Shown in pieces: positions 33,864 through 42,458 of a DNA stretch of 60,263 nucleotides. The number at the start of each line of letters is the position of its first letter. Position 1 is the stretch's first letter. Where the stretch lies: contig WGLX01000011.1 of the NCBI GenBank assembly GCA_016125355.1, positions 1 through 60,263 of the forward strand. Direction: 5' to 3'. The stretch comes from Actinomycetales bacterium (GTDB taxonomy: Bacteria; Actinomycetota; Actinomycetes; S36-B12). The notes under the pieces were generated by a model. That model had not been told where the DNA came from, searched no databases, and saw only the letters and a list, made by a program, of their open reading frames with translations. The translations under genes and the position numbers were made by a program.

Positions 33864-34531
33864 CAGCCGAAACCGAGCGCCTGCGTCGTCGGCCCAACCT
33901 CGCCGACGAGGTCGCCACGCACCTGCGCTCGGCGATCCTCTCCGGCGAGCTGAAGCCGGGTGCACGGGTGGACCAGGACGCCATCGCGGAGGAGCTCGGC
34001 GTGAGCCGGCTGCCGGTTCGCGAGGCCCTCATCTCCCTGGACCGCGAGGGACTCGTGCACACCATTCCCCGCAAGGGCTCCTACGTCTCCCGGGTGGATC
34101 GGGCGGACATCGCGGATCACTACCTGATCTTCGGCCAGGTGGCCGGGCTGGCGGCGGCGCGAGCCGTCGCCCGGCTCGACGACGAGGGCCTGGAGGCACT
34201 CCTGGACCTCCACCAGCGGATGATGTCCGCCGACAGCCTCGTCGAGCAGCAGCGGCTGAACCATGAGTTCCACCGGACCATCAACCGCGCGGCGGGGAGC
34301 CAGCGCATGATGAGCATGCTGCAACTGCTGTCCCGCTCGCTGCCCATGCCCTACCAGGACTTCCCTCCGGAGTGGCTCGACGAGGCGAACCGCCAGCACA
34401 AGGACATCGTCGATGCGTTTCGTCGACGTGACACCCTGGCCGCGCAGCGGGCCATGGAGCAGCACATCAACGCCAGCGCACGACACGCGATCGAGGTGCT
34501 CGAGCGCCTCGACTTCTTCGAGGACGAGTAG
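33860..34531 (+). CDS. GntR family regulator, FCD subfamily
   Basis: 223 residues. An N-terminal winged helix (about 15-75: LADEVATHLRSAILSGEL, ELGVSRLPVREALISLD) is followed by an all-helical FCD ligand domain with candidate metal ligands in NHEFHRTIN, NRQHKDI and MEQHIN. FCD regulators respond to small organic acids. The GTG start overlaps the aldehyde dehydrogenase stop. It is the natural candidate to bind the paired CATTTATCAA sites. Confidence 0.92.
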   Translation: MTAETERLRRRPNLADEVATHLRSAILSGELKPGARVDQDAIAEELGVSRLPVREALISLDREGLVHTIPRKGSYVSRVDRADIADHYLIFGQVAGLAAARAVARLDDEGLEALLDLHQRMMSADSLVEQQRLNHEFHRTINRAAGSQRMMSMLQLLSRSLPMPYQDFPPEWLDEANRQHKDIVDAFRRRDTLAAQRAMEQHINASARHAIEVLERLDFFEDE

Positions 34532-34539
34532 GCGAGGTC

Positions 34540-36012
34540 ATGGATCGACACCTTCACTGGATCAACGGCGCACGGACCGCACCGGTCACCGGCGAATTCC
34601 TGCCCACGCTGGACCCGATGACCGCGCAGCCCTGGGCGGAGATCGCGCGTGGCAGTGCCGCGGACGTCGAGGCAGCGGCGGCGGCCGCACAGGCGGCGTT
34701 CCCGGCGTGGCGGGCGGCCGGCCCCACGCGGCGGGCCGATGTGATCTGGCGGCTCGGCGACCTGATCGCCGAGCACGCCGACGAGCTCGCGGCCCTGGAG
34801 GCGCGTGATGCCGGGAAGGTCGTGCGCGAGGTGAGGGGCCAGATGCTCTCACTGCGGGCCTGGTACCACTACTACGCCTCGCTCGCGTACCAGACCGAGG
34901 GCCGCACGATTCCGCAGGACCGCGCCAGCCTCACCGTCTACACGCAGCGCATCCCGTTCGGCGTGGTGGGCGTCATCCCGGCCTTCAACTCTCCGATGCT
35001 CCTCGGCGGCATGGGCCTGGCGCCCGCGCTCGCCGCGGGCAACACCGTCGTCGTCAAGCCTCCGGAGGTCAACTCCCTCTCGCTGCTGCGGCTCGGTGAG
35101 CTGGCGCAGGAGGCCGGCCTCCCGGACGGCTGCCTGAACATCGTCACCGGATACGGCCAGGAGGCCGGCGATGCCGTGGTGGCGCATCCGTCTGTCCGCA
35201 AGGTGTGGTTCACCGGCGGTCCGGAGAGCGCTCGGTTCGTGGCGGCGCGGGCCGCCGAGCACCTGAAGCCCCTCGTGCTGGAGCTCGGCGGCAAGAGCGC
35301 CAACATCTTCTTCGACGACGTGCGCGTCGACGACGTGGTCAACGGCGTGATCGCCGGGATCTTCGCGGCCGCGGGCCAGACCTGCGTGGCGGGATCGCGG
35401 CTGCTCGTGCAGGACGGCGTCGCCGATGAGCTCGTCGAGAAGATCGCCGCCCGGGCGCGGACGATCAAGCTCGGTGACCCGACCTCGGAGGACACCGAGA
35501 TGGGCCCGATGTCGCAGGAGAAGATCCTTGCCGGGGTCCGCAGCCGCGTGGACGAGGCGGTGGGCGAGGGAGCCCAGCTCATCTACGGCGGCGACGAGGC
35601 CGATCGCCCGGACCACGGATGGTTCTACGCACCCACCGTCCTCGACCGCGTCACCAACGACATGTCGGTGGCCCGCAATGAGCTCTTCGGGCCGGTGCTC
35701 TCGGTGATCCGCTTCTCCGATGAGACCGAGGCCGTCTCGATCGCCAACGACTCTCCCTTCGCGCTCGCTGCCGGCGTCTGGACCCGCGACCTCGGACGTG
35801 CGCACCGCGTCGCCGGGGCGCTCGACACCGGCACGGTGTGGGTGAACATGTACCGGGCGCTGCAGTTCGCCACGCCCTTCGGCGGCAACAAGCTGTCCGG
35901 CTACGGCCGGGAGAACGGCATGGACGGCTTCGCGGAGTTCACCCAGCCCAAGGGCGTCTGGGTGGAGTCGAGTGACGAGCCGGTGGGCGACCCGTTCGTG
36001 CTGCGCGCCTGA
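34540..36012 (+). CDS. aldehyde dehydrogenase
   Basis: 490 residues. Features are IPAFNSPML (oxyanion Asn), LVLELGGKSAN (base Glu), GQTCVAGSR (nucleophile) and NELFGPVLSV. It starts eight bases after the GntR stop and closes the operon. It is not closely similar to the aldehyde dehydrogenase at 32379, so two different aldehydes are probably handled. The stop codon shares a 13-base palindrome with the facing gene's stop. Confidence 0.9.
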   Translation: MDRHLHWINGARTAPVTGEFLPTLDPMTAQPWAEIARGSAADVEAAAAAAQAAFPAWRAAGPTRRADVIWRLGDLIAEHADELAALEARDAGKVVREVRGQMLSLRAWYHYYASLAYQTEGRTIPQDRASLTVYTQRIPFGVVGVIPAFNSPMLLGGMGLAPALAAGNTVVVKPPEVNSLSLLRLGELAQEAGLPDGCLNIVTGYGQEAGDAVVAHPSVRKVWFTGGPESARFVAARAAEHLKPLVLELGGKSANIFFDDVRVDDVVNGVIAGIFAAAGQTCVAGSRLLVQDGVADELVEKIAARARTIKLGDPTSEDTEMGPMSQEKILAGVRSRVDEAVGEGAQLIYGGDEADRPDHGWFYAPTVLDRVTNDMSVARNELFGPVLSVIRFSDETEAVSIANDSPFALAAGVWTRDLGRAHRVAGALDTGTVWVNMYRALQFATPFGGNKLSGYGRENGMDGFAEFTQPKGVWVESSDEPVGDPFVLRA

Positions 36013-36013
36013 G

Positions 36014-36448
36014 TCAGGCCTGCAGGGCGTCGACGACCTTCTGGATGCGTCGCGCCCGGGTCTCGGGCTTCTTCGCGTCCTCGACCGAGCGCACGTGCTC
36101 CTTGCGGTGCGTGTACGCGAGGTCGTCGAAGGCCTTGGCGACGCCGGCAGCTGCAAGGGCGTTCGCCAGGTCGTCCGGCACGGCGACCGTCCGCTCCGCG
36201 GTGTCGACGGCGATGTCGACGTCATAGGCCGAGCCGGGGACCAGCCCGCCCTCGCGCATCTCGGCGTTCACGACGGTCATCCACTGCCCGCGGTAGACGG
36301 ACACGCTGGTGCGGAAGAGACGACCGCCGTACGTGATGGCGAGCATGACCCGTGCGCGCCCGGGCTCACCGCGGATGGCGTCGACCTGCTCCTGGGTCAT
36401 GATGATGGTCGCCGTGGTCCTGCCGGTGGCGATCACGTCAACCGTCAT
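36014..36448 (-). CDS. DUF1905 / YdeI-OmdA domain protein
   Basis: 144 residues. An N-terminal DUF1905 beta-barrel (VMLAITYGGRLFRTSVSVY) is followed by the helical YdeI/OmdA-type tail with DDLANALAAAGVAKAFDDL and HRKEHVRSVEDAKKPETR. The family is poorly characterised; some homologues confer bacteriocin or antimicrobial protection. A GTG two codons upstream (36454) is an alternative start. Its 3' end meets the aldehyde dehydrogenase gene with a one-base gap. Confidence 0.82.
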   Translation of the reverse strand: MTVDVIATGRTTATIIMTQEQVDAIRGEPGRARVMLAITYGGRLFRTSVSVYRGQWMTVVNAEMREGGLVPGSAYDVDIAVDTAERTVAVPDDLANALAAAGVAKAFDDLAYTHRKEHVRSVEDAKKPETRARRIQKVVDALQA

Positions 36449-36496
36449 GTGCACGGACGCAGGCTAGCCGTAGGGCGCGACGTCCCGATACCCCTT

Positions 36497-36555
36497 GTGC
36501 TGCGTCAGTTGTTGAGCTCCGGCGGGTGTCTGGACCTCAACAACTGACGCAGCAC
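36497..36555. repeat. palindromic intergenic repeat, copy 1 (perfect 20-base arms)
   Basis: GTGCTGCGTCAGTTGTTGAG (36497-36516) pairs exactly with the complement at 36536-36555 across a 19-base loop. A second, diverged copy lies at 54567-54623. It sits between the DUF1905 and EamA genes and could also act as a transcription terminator or RNA stabiliser. Confidence 0.85.
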
Positions 36556-36561
36556 GACGGG

Positions 36562-37524
36562 CTATTCGCGGTAGCGCTCTGCCAGGTAGACCCCGGCCAG
36601 CACGGTGAAGGCACCGACGATCTGCACCGGGGAGAGCGCCTCGCCGAGGGCCACCCAGGCGATCAGGCTGGCCACCAGCGGCTCCGTCATGCCGATGACC
36701 GAGGCCTGGGACGCGCGGATGTGCTGCAGGGACACGACGATCAGCCAGAAGGGGACCACCGTGCCGAGCACGACCATGGACGTGCACAGCAGCCAGATCG
36801 GCACCGCGGGGCCGTCCTCCCCGAGGGGGTAGCCGGACCCACCGAGCTCGGCCCACGGGAACGACCACCAGGGCTGGACGATGGCCCAGAAGAGCGAGGC
36901 CGCGGCGAAGCCCCACATCGTCATCGAGACCGGATCCCGCGGTTCGGGACGTTGGACGAGCGCGTCGCCCACGAGGAAGTACAGGGCGAGCGCGGCGGCA
37001 GCGCCGAAGGCCGCGGCGACACCGAGGCCGTTGAGGGTGAATCCCTGCCAGATCTCGGCGACGAGGGCCAGGCCCACGAGCGCGACGACAAGGCCGAGCC
37101 AGACGATCCTCGGTGTCCGGTGATGCAGGCCGAAGCGGAACCACAGCGCCACCATGATCGGGGCGGTGAACTCGATGAGGAGCGCCACCCCGACCGGCAG
37201 GAGGGCGATGGCGACGAAGTACAGGTACTGCGTCATGGCGACGCCGAGGACGCCGTAGGCGAGCAGCGGCCAGATCTCGTCGCGCCGGACTCGCAGGCGC
37301 TGCGGCCGGGTCAGGGCGACGACGACGAGGAGGATCAGGAAGGCCGCGGTGACCCGAAGCTGCGACAGCCGCGACGGCTCGATCCCCGTGAGCAGGATCG
37401 ACTTCGAGACCGTTCCGTTGAGGGCGAAGAGGGTGGCCGCGACGAGGTACAGGACGTAGCCGGTGGCGGGGTGCCGCGTGCGGGCGAGTGCTACGCCCGG
37501 GAGCGGTTCGGCGAGATCGCTCAC
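36562..37524 (-). CDS. EamA/DMT family transporter
   Basis: 320 residues with ten predicted membrane helices in two EamA repeats (for example YVLYLVAATLFALNGTVSK near residue 25 and VIGMTEPLVASLIAWVALGE near the C-terminus). The family exports amino acids or other metabolites; substrate unknown. The GTG start overlaps the glgM stop (GTGA). Confidence 0.9.
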   Translation of the reverse strand: MSDLAEPLPGVALARTRHPATGYVLYLVAATLFALNGTVSKSILLTGIEPSRLSQLRVTAAFLILLVVVALTRPQRLRVRRDEIWPLLAYGVLGVAMTQYLYFVAIALLPVGVALLIEFTAPIMVALWFRFGLHHRTPRIVWLGLVVALVGLALVAEIWQGFTLNGLGVAAAFGAAAALALYFLVGDALVQRPEPRDPVSMTMWGFAAASLFWAIVQPWWSFPWAELGGSGYPLGEDGPAVPIWLLCTSMVVLGTVVPFWLIVVSLQHIRASQASVIGMTEPLVASLIAWVALGEALSPVQIVGAFTVLAGVYLAERYRE

Positions 37525-38684
37525 CCTCGGAGGGCGGACTCGTACACGGCGACGGTCTGCTCGGCGATGGCATCCCAGCCGAAGTCGCTCACGGCGCGGG
37601 CTCGTCCGGCCCGGCCCATCTGGCGTGCGCGCGCCGGGTCCTGGGCCAGGTCGTTGACCGCGTCGGCGAACGCGTGCTCGAAGGCCCGGGGCTCGCTCGG
37701 GTCATAGGGGACCAGCAGTCCGGTCTCGCCGTCGACGACGACCTCGGGGATGCCGCCGACGGCCGAGGCGACGACGGCCGTCTCGCACGCCATCGCCTCC
37801 AGGTTGACGATGCCGAGCGGCTCGTAGATCGACGGGCAGGTGAATGCGAGCGCGTGGCTGAAGAGCTGGATCAGTCGGGGCCGCGGCACCTGCTCCTGGA
37901 CCCACACGACGCTCGAGTCGCCGCGCTCCGCCCGGAGCAGGTCGACCGCCGCGGAGGTCTCCTCGCCGATCTCCTTGGTGTCCGGCGACGAGGCGCACAG
38001 CACGAGCTGGACGTCGTCGTCGAACCTCCGCGCCGCATTGACGAGGTGGACGATGCCCTTCTGCCGGGTGATGCGGCCGACGAAGAGCACGTACGGACGA
38101 CGCTGGTCGATTCCGAGCTCGGTGACGGCGCTGGTGTCGGCGTCATGGTGGTAGACGCCGGTGTCGATGCCGTTGTGCACCACCATCACCTTGTCCGGGT
38201 CCACCTGGGGGTAGGCGGTGAGGACGTCGTCGCGCATGCCGTGGCTGACGGCGATGATCCGGTCGGCCGCCTCGTAGGCGGTGCGCTCCACCCAGGACGA
38301 GACGCGGTAGCCACCGCCGAGCTGCTCCTCCTTCCACGGGCGGAGCGGCTCGAGTGAGTGGGCGGTGAGCACGTGCGGCACCCCGTGCAGGAGGTGGCCG
38401 ATGTGGCCCGCCAGGTTGGCGTACCAGGTGTGCGAGTGGAGCAGGTCGACACCTTCCGTGGCCGCGACGATCTCGAGGTCGACACCGAGCGTCTGGATGG
38501 CGGCATTCGCGCCGAGGAGCGAGGCCGGCACGGCGTGCGCGACGGCGTCGGCGCGCGGCTCGCCGAAGCAGTGGACATCCACGTCGATGAGCCGGTGGAG
38601 CTGTTCCGCCAGGTGCTCGACATGCACGCCCGCCCCTCCGTAGATGTCGGGCGGCCATTCCTTCGTCAGCATTCCCACGCGCAC
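37521..38684 (-). CDS. glgM: alpha-maltose-1-phosphate synthase / glycogen synthase (GT4)
   Basis: 387 residues. It has the GT5/GT4-like N-terminus KEWPPDIYGGAGVHVEHL, LLHSHTWYAN, and the C-terminal nucleotide-sugar site PSIYEPLGIVNLEAMACE. The actinobacterial enzyme joins ADP-glucose to glucose-1-phosphate. The GTG at 38684 (VRVGMLTK) matches the conserved N-terminus of the family and lies seven bases after a TAGGCT -10, so the message is probably leaderless; the ATG two codons upstream is the alternative. Divergent from glgC, as in mycobacteria. Confidence 0.92.
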   Translation of the reverse strand: MRVGMLTKEWPPDIYGGAGVHVEHLAEQLHRLIDVDVHCFGEPRADAVAHAVPASLLGANAAIQTLGVDLEIVAATEGVDLLHSHTWYANLAGHIGHLLHGVPHVLTAHSLEPLRPWKEEQLGGGYRVSSWVERTAYEAADRIIAVSHGMRDDVLTAYPQVDPDKVMVVHNGIDTGVYHHDADTSAVTELGIDQRRPYVLFVGRITRQKGIVHLVNAARRFDDDVQLVLCASSPDTKEIGEETSAAVDLLRAERGDSSVVWVQEQVPRPRLIQLFSHALAFTCPSIYEPLGIVNLEAMACETAVVASAVGGIPEVVVDGETGLLVPYDPSEPRAFEHAFADAVNDLAQDPARARQMGRAGRARAVSDFGWDAIAEQTVAVYESALRG

Positions 38685-38752
38685 GGGCATGAGCCTAGAC
38701 GGGTTGGCGCCAAGCCGATACGTGGCCGCGGGAGTCGGGCTAGGGTCTAGTC

Positions 38753-39976
38753 GTGGCCACTGATCCGCACGTGCTCGCCATGGTCCTCGCCGGCGGCGAG
38801 GGCAAGCGCCTCATGCCGCTCACGGCCGACCGGGCCAAGCCGGCGGTGCCCTTCGGAGGCTCCTACCGGCTCGTGGACTTCGTCCTGTCCAACCTGATCA
38901 ACGCCGGGCTGCGACGCGTGTGCGTCCTCACCCAGTACAAGTCGCACAGCCTGGACCGGCACATCACGCAGACCTGGACGCTGTCCGGACTGCTGGGCGA
39001 CTACGTCACCCCGGTGCCGGCTCAGCAGCGGCTGGGCCCGCGCTGGTACACCGGGAGTGCGGACGCGATCTACCAGAGCCTGAACCTCGTGTACGACGAG
39101 AACCCCGACATCGTCGTCGTCTTCGGCGCCGACCACGTGTACCGCATGGACCCGATGCAGATGGTCCGTGCGCACCTCGAGAGCGGCGCGGGCGTCACCG
39201 TGGCCGGCATCCGCATGCCCCGGTCGACCGCCCACCAGTTCGGCATCATCCAGACCGCACCGGACGGCCACCGGATCGCCAAGTTCCTCGAGAAGCCGGC
39301 CGATCCGCCCGGGATCCCCGGCGACGAGGACAACAGCTACGTCTCGATGGGCAACTACGTGTTCACCACCGAGGCCCTGCTGGAGGCCCTGCGGGCCGAT
39401 GCGGCCGATCCCGCCTCCGTGCACGACATGGGCGGCAACATCATCCCGCTGCTCACCGAGCAGGGACAGGCGTTCGTCTACGACTTCAACGAGAACGTCG
39501 TGCCGGGTGCGACGGCCCGTGACGAGGGTTACTGGCGCGACGTCGGGACCCTCGACAGCTATCACGACGCGCACATGGACCTGGTGTCCGTCCATCCGAT
39601 CTTCAACCTGTACAACCGCCGGTGGCCGATCCTGACCAACCTGCCGTCCCTGCCGCCCGCGAAGTTCGTCGAGGGCGGCAACGCCCACGAGTCGATGGTG
39701 GGTGCGGGCACGATCATCTCGGGCGCCCATGTGCGCACGTCCGTGCTCGCGACGAGCGTGTACGTCGATGCCGGGGCGTACGTCGAGGGCAGCGTGCTGA
39801 TGCCCGGCGTGCGCATCGGCCGCAACGCCGTCGTTCGGCGGGCCATCCTCGACAAGGGTGCGGTCATCCCCGACGGCGCGCAGATCGGCGTCGACCTCGA
39901 CCGTGACCGCGGGCTCTACACCGTCAGCGACGGCGGGGTGGTCTGCCTCGGCAAGGGCGTGACCGCAGAGGTCTGA
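38753..39976 (+). CDS. glgC: glucose-1-phosphate adenylyltransferase
   Basis: 407 residues. Signatures are [16 protein letters not shown] (nucleotidyl transfer), [31 protein letters not shown], and a C-terminal left-handed beta-helix ([22 protein letters not shown]). It makes ADP-glucose for GlgM. The GTG follows TAGGGT (38741-38746) by six bases with no ribosome site, a leaderless arrangement. Confidence 0.95.
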   Translation: MATDPHVLAMVLAGGEGKRLMPLTADRAKPAVPFGGSYRLVDFVLSNLINAGLRRVCVLTQYKSHSLDRHITQTWTLSGLLGDYVTPVPAQQRLGPRWYTGSADAIYQSLNLVYDENPDIVVVFGADHVYRMDPMQMVRAHLESGAGVTVAGIRMPRSTAHQFGIIQTAPDGHRIAKFLEKPADPPGIPGDEDNSYVSMGNYVFTTEALLEALRADAADPASVHDMGGNIIPLLTEQGQAFVYDFNENVVPGATARDEGYWRDVGTLDSYHDAHMDLVSVHPIFNLYNRRWPILTNLPSLPPAKFVEGGNAHESMVGAGTIISGAHVRTSVLATSVYVDAGAYVEGSVLMPGVRIGRNAVVRRAILDKGAVIPDGAQIGVDLDRDRGLYTVSDGGVVCLGKGVTAEV

Positions 39977-39978
39977 CC

Positions 39979-40917
39979 TCAGTCGGCGGTCAGGTGGGCC
40001 AGGGTGTGCCGCTCGACCCCGACGACCTGCACCGTGCCGTCCTCGCCGAACGACCGGTGCACCACGAGGAAGCCGCTGGTCGGCAGCTTCGGGTCCCAGA
40101 TGCCGCGCCACCGGCGATCCTCCGGATCCACGCCGAGGGCGCTGGCGACCGTGTCGAGGATCGCGGGCATGACGGGACGGTGCGAGCACACCACGAGCGG
40201 CTCGGGCGCCAGGGCGAGGCCCGCCGCCGCCTCCGCGGCGGCTACCGGATCGTCGTCGAAGCCCTCCTCGCTGAGCGTCGGAGCATCGATGACCTTCGTC
40301 TCGGTGTGCTTGGCGAAGCGCTTCACGGTGTCGTGGCAGCGACGGGAGGGACTGGAGTGGACCTGCGTGATGCCGAAGGCATCCAGCAGCGGCACGAGTG
40401 CCTTGCTGTGCGAGCGCCCCTTCCCGCTCAGCGGGCGCTCGGAGTCCACCTTGCCGTCGAACTGCGATCGCTTGAGTGCCTGGGAGTGCCGCAGGATCAC
40501 CAGGGGCACGGTGTCCGGCAGCGACGTGGCGGCCGCGACCAGCTGGCTCTCGGACGCGTACGTCAACTGCCCAGGTGCCTCGCCGACCGGCAGCCAGAGC
40601 ACTTCGTCGACCTCGTCGTCGGGTGCGAAGCCCACTTCCTCCCGTACCCGCGCCCGCCAGTAGCTCACGACCTTGGGCCGACTTCCGACGCTGTAGGACT
40701 GCAGCGGCAGGGGCGCCTGCAGCACGGGTGTGTAGCCCGACTCCTCGTCGCACTCGCGGACGGCGGCGGCGAGCACGTGCTCCCCGGCGTCGAGCTTGCC
40801 CTTCGGCAGCGACCAGTCCTTGCGCCCCGGGCGATGGACGAGCAGGAACTCCTCCCCGTCCGACGTCTCCCTGAGGAGAACCACCCCCGCCGCCCTGATC
40901 GGCGTTGACGCTCCCAT
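39979..40917 (-). CDS. mutT1: MutT1-type Nudix hydrolase with histidine phosphatase domain
   Basis: 312 residues. The N-terminal Nudix box GKLDAGEHVLAAAVRECDEE is near residues 40-60; the C-terminal phosphoglycerate-mutase-like domain begins with LVILRHSQA, where RHG has become RHS, as in mycobacterial MutT1. Mycobacterial MutT1 cleaves 8-oxo-dGTP, then diadenosine polyphosphates. The order ppk1-CHAD-mutT1 is conserved with mycobacteria (ppk1-mutT1). Confidence 0.92.
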   Translation of the reverse strand: MGASTPIRAAGVVLLRETSDGEEFLLVHRPGRKDWSLPKGKLDAGEHVLAAAVRECDEESGYTPVLQAPLPLQSYSVGSRPKVVSYWRARVREEVGFAPDDEVDEVLWLPVGEAPGQLTYASESQLVAAATSLPDTVPLVILRHSQALKRSQFDGKVDSERPLSGKGRSHSKALVPLLDAFGITQVHSSPSRRCHDTVKRFAKHTETKVIDAPTLSEEGFDDDPVAAAEAAAGLALAPEPLVVCSHRPVMPAILDTVASALGVDPEDRRWRGIWDPKLPTSGFLVVHRSFGEDGTVQVVGVERHTLAHLTAD

Positions 40918-40919
40918 CG

Positions 40920-42458
40920 TCAGTCGACCCCTGCCTTGCGGGCACTGCGCCGGGCCTTCGGCCAGAGCTCCTCGAACCGGAACCGGTCCAGGACCTCCTG
41001 CTCGGCCTCGTACTCGTGCAGGATGCCCAGCGACATGCCGGTCGCCCCGTCCACATCGCCGTGCTCGGACAGCTCACGGAGGACGGTCTGCGCGACGTGC
41101 GCGTCCTGGTGCTCCCCGAGCATCTCGGTCACCTCGGACATGCGCTCGGCATAGCGGGCCATCTCACGGCCGAAGATCGGTGCCACCGACTCCGCGGCGT
41201 ACCGCGCCCGCTTCGCCTTGATCCGGGCGGCATGCCAGGTGATGCTCGGGCCGTCGATCTCGAGGGCCTCGATCGACCGGCGCAGCCGCTTCCAGGTGCG
41301 GGCCACGAGAGGGAGCAGGACGTCCGCGCACGGGGCATAGGCATCGTCCGTCACCGGTGGGTCGATGGCCGCGCTCATGAGGTCGTCGACGAGCTGCTGA
41401 TGACGATCGCTGCGCAGGGCGGCGAGGGCACTGGAACGTGCGGCGGCGAGGCGTGCCTTCAGGAGGGGATCGATCGCGGCCCGGCAGCGTTCGCCATCGG
41501 CGGGGTCGTCGAGCTGCCCGGCGTGGTCGTCCAGCCGCATGAGCATGACCTCGGTGTCGCGGATCGCGCCCAGCTCGCTCGCCATCCACTTGAGCTCCTC
41601 ACGCAGCCGCGCGTCGGCGTCGGGCTCGATCAGCGGGGCGAAGGTCCCGAGGGCACTGCGGATGCGCCGCGCCGCCACCCGCATCTGGTGCACGGAGTCC
41701 GGAAGGTCGCGACGCACGCCGATGTCGGCCATCAGCAGATGCCGCACGTGCTTGGCGAGCACGGCGCGGATGGCGTCGACGGCCAGGCCATCCGGATCCG
41801 GGATCGGCCACTCGGGCACGTCCGGCGGCTCCGCCGTCCGGGGGCCGAGGGCGCCGGCCGCCTTGCTCACCGAGCTCGCCTCCGCTCCCAGGGCGAGCAG
41901 CACGTCGGAGACTCGGGACATCAGCTCTGCGGTCCGCTCATCATCGGCGTCGATCGCCTCGACCTCGACCTCCCGGAACACGGTCACGGTGCGACCGTCA
42001 CGCAGCACGGAGACGATGTCGTCGACCACTTCGACGAGGGGCCGGCCATCCTCGTCGCGCAGGAGGTGGGGTGCACGCTCGGTCTGCAGCGTGACGACGG
42101 GCTGCACGGCCTGCTCGCGCAGGAGCGGCGACACCACCTCGATCAGGGCACCGGGCACGGCACCGGTTGCTCCTGCGTCGAGGGGCAGCCGGATCTCATC
42201 CCGCGTCGTGCCGTCTGCGCCGGCGACGGGAAGCTTCATGTGCCAGCCCTCGTCCGACCCGCCTTCGCGACGGCGCAGGGTGATGCCCCAGCGGAACAGC
42301 GTGAGCTCGGCGGTGTCGTGGTAGACCGCCCGCATCGTGAACGGCTCGACGACCTCGACGGACGTGACCACGCCCGCAGCCTCGAAGTCAGGCAGGTCGA
42401 ACATCGCGTGGACGCGGAACTTGCGCTCCACCTCACGGTGCGTGGTCGGGGTGGTCAC
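40920..42458 (-). CDS. CYTH-CHAD fusion protein (polyphosphate-associated)
   Basis: 512 residues. The N-terminal CYTH domain carries the EVERKF acidic-basic motif of triphosphate tunnel enzymes (residues 9-14). The C-terminal CHAD domain from about 215 is rich in basic helices ([31 protein letters not shown]). CHAD domains bind polyphosphate granules and CYTH domains hydrolyse triphosphate-type substrates. The GTG start overlaps the ppk1 stop, so synthesis and binding or cleavage of polyphosphate are co-expressed. Confidence 0.92.
   Translation of the reverse strand: MTTPTTHREVERKFRVHAMFDLPDFEAAGVVTSVEVVEPFTMRAVYHDTAELTLFRWGITLRRREGGSDEGWHMKLPVAGADGTTRDEIRLPLDAGATGAVPGALIEVVSPLLREQAVQPVVTLQTERAPHLLRDEDGRPLVEVVDDIVSVLRDGRTVTVFREVEVEAIDADDERTAELMSRVSDVLLALGAEASSVSKAAGALGPRTAEPPDVPEWPIPDPDGLAVDAIRAVLAKHVRHLLMADIGVRRDLPDSVHQMRVAARRIRSALGTFAPLIEPDADARLREELKWMASELGAIRDTEVMLMRLDDHAGQLDDPADGERCRAAIDPLLKARLAAARSSALAALRSDRHQQLVDDLMSAAIDPPVTDDAYAPCADVLLPLVARTWKRLRRSIEALEIDGPSITWHAARIKAKRARYAAESVAPIFGREMARYAERMSEVTEMLGEHQDAHVAQTVLRELSEHGDVDGATGMSLGILHEYEAEQEVLDRFRFEELWPKARRSARKAGVD

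Noticed and set aside
38747-41077. 776-codon open frame on the minus strand opposite glgC
   Set aside because: It runs antisense to glgC and out of frame with mutT1; both have clear family motifs.
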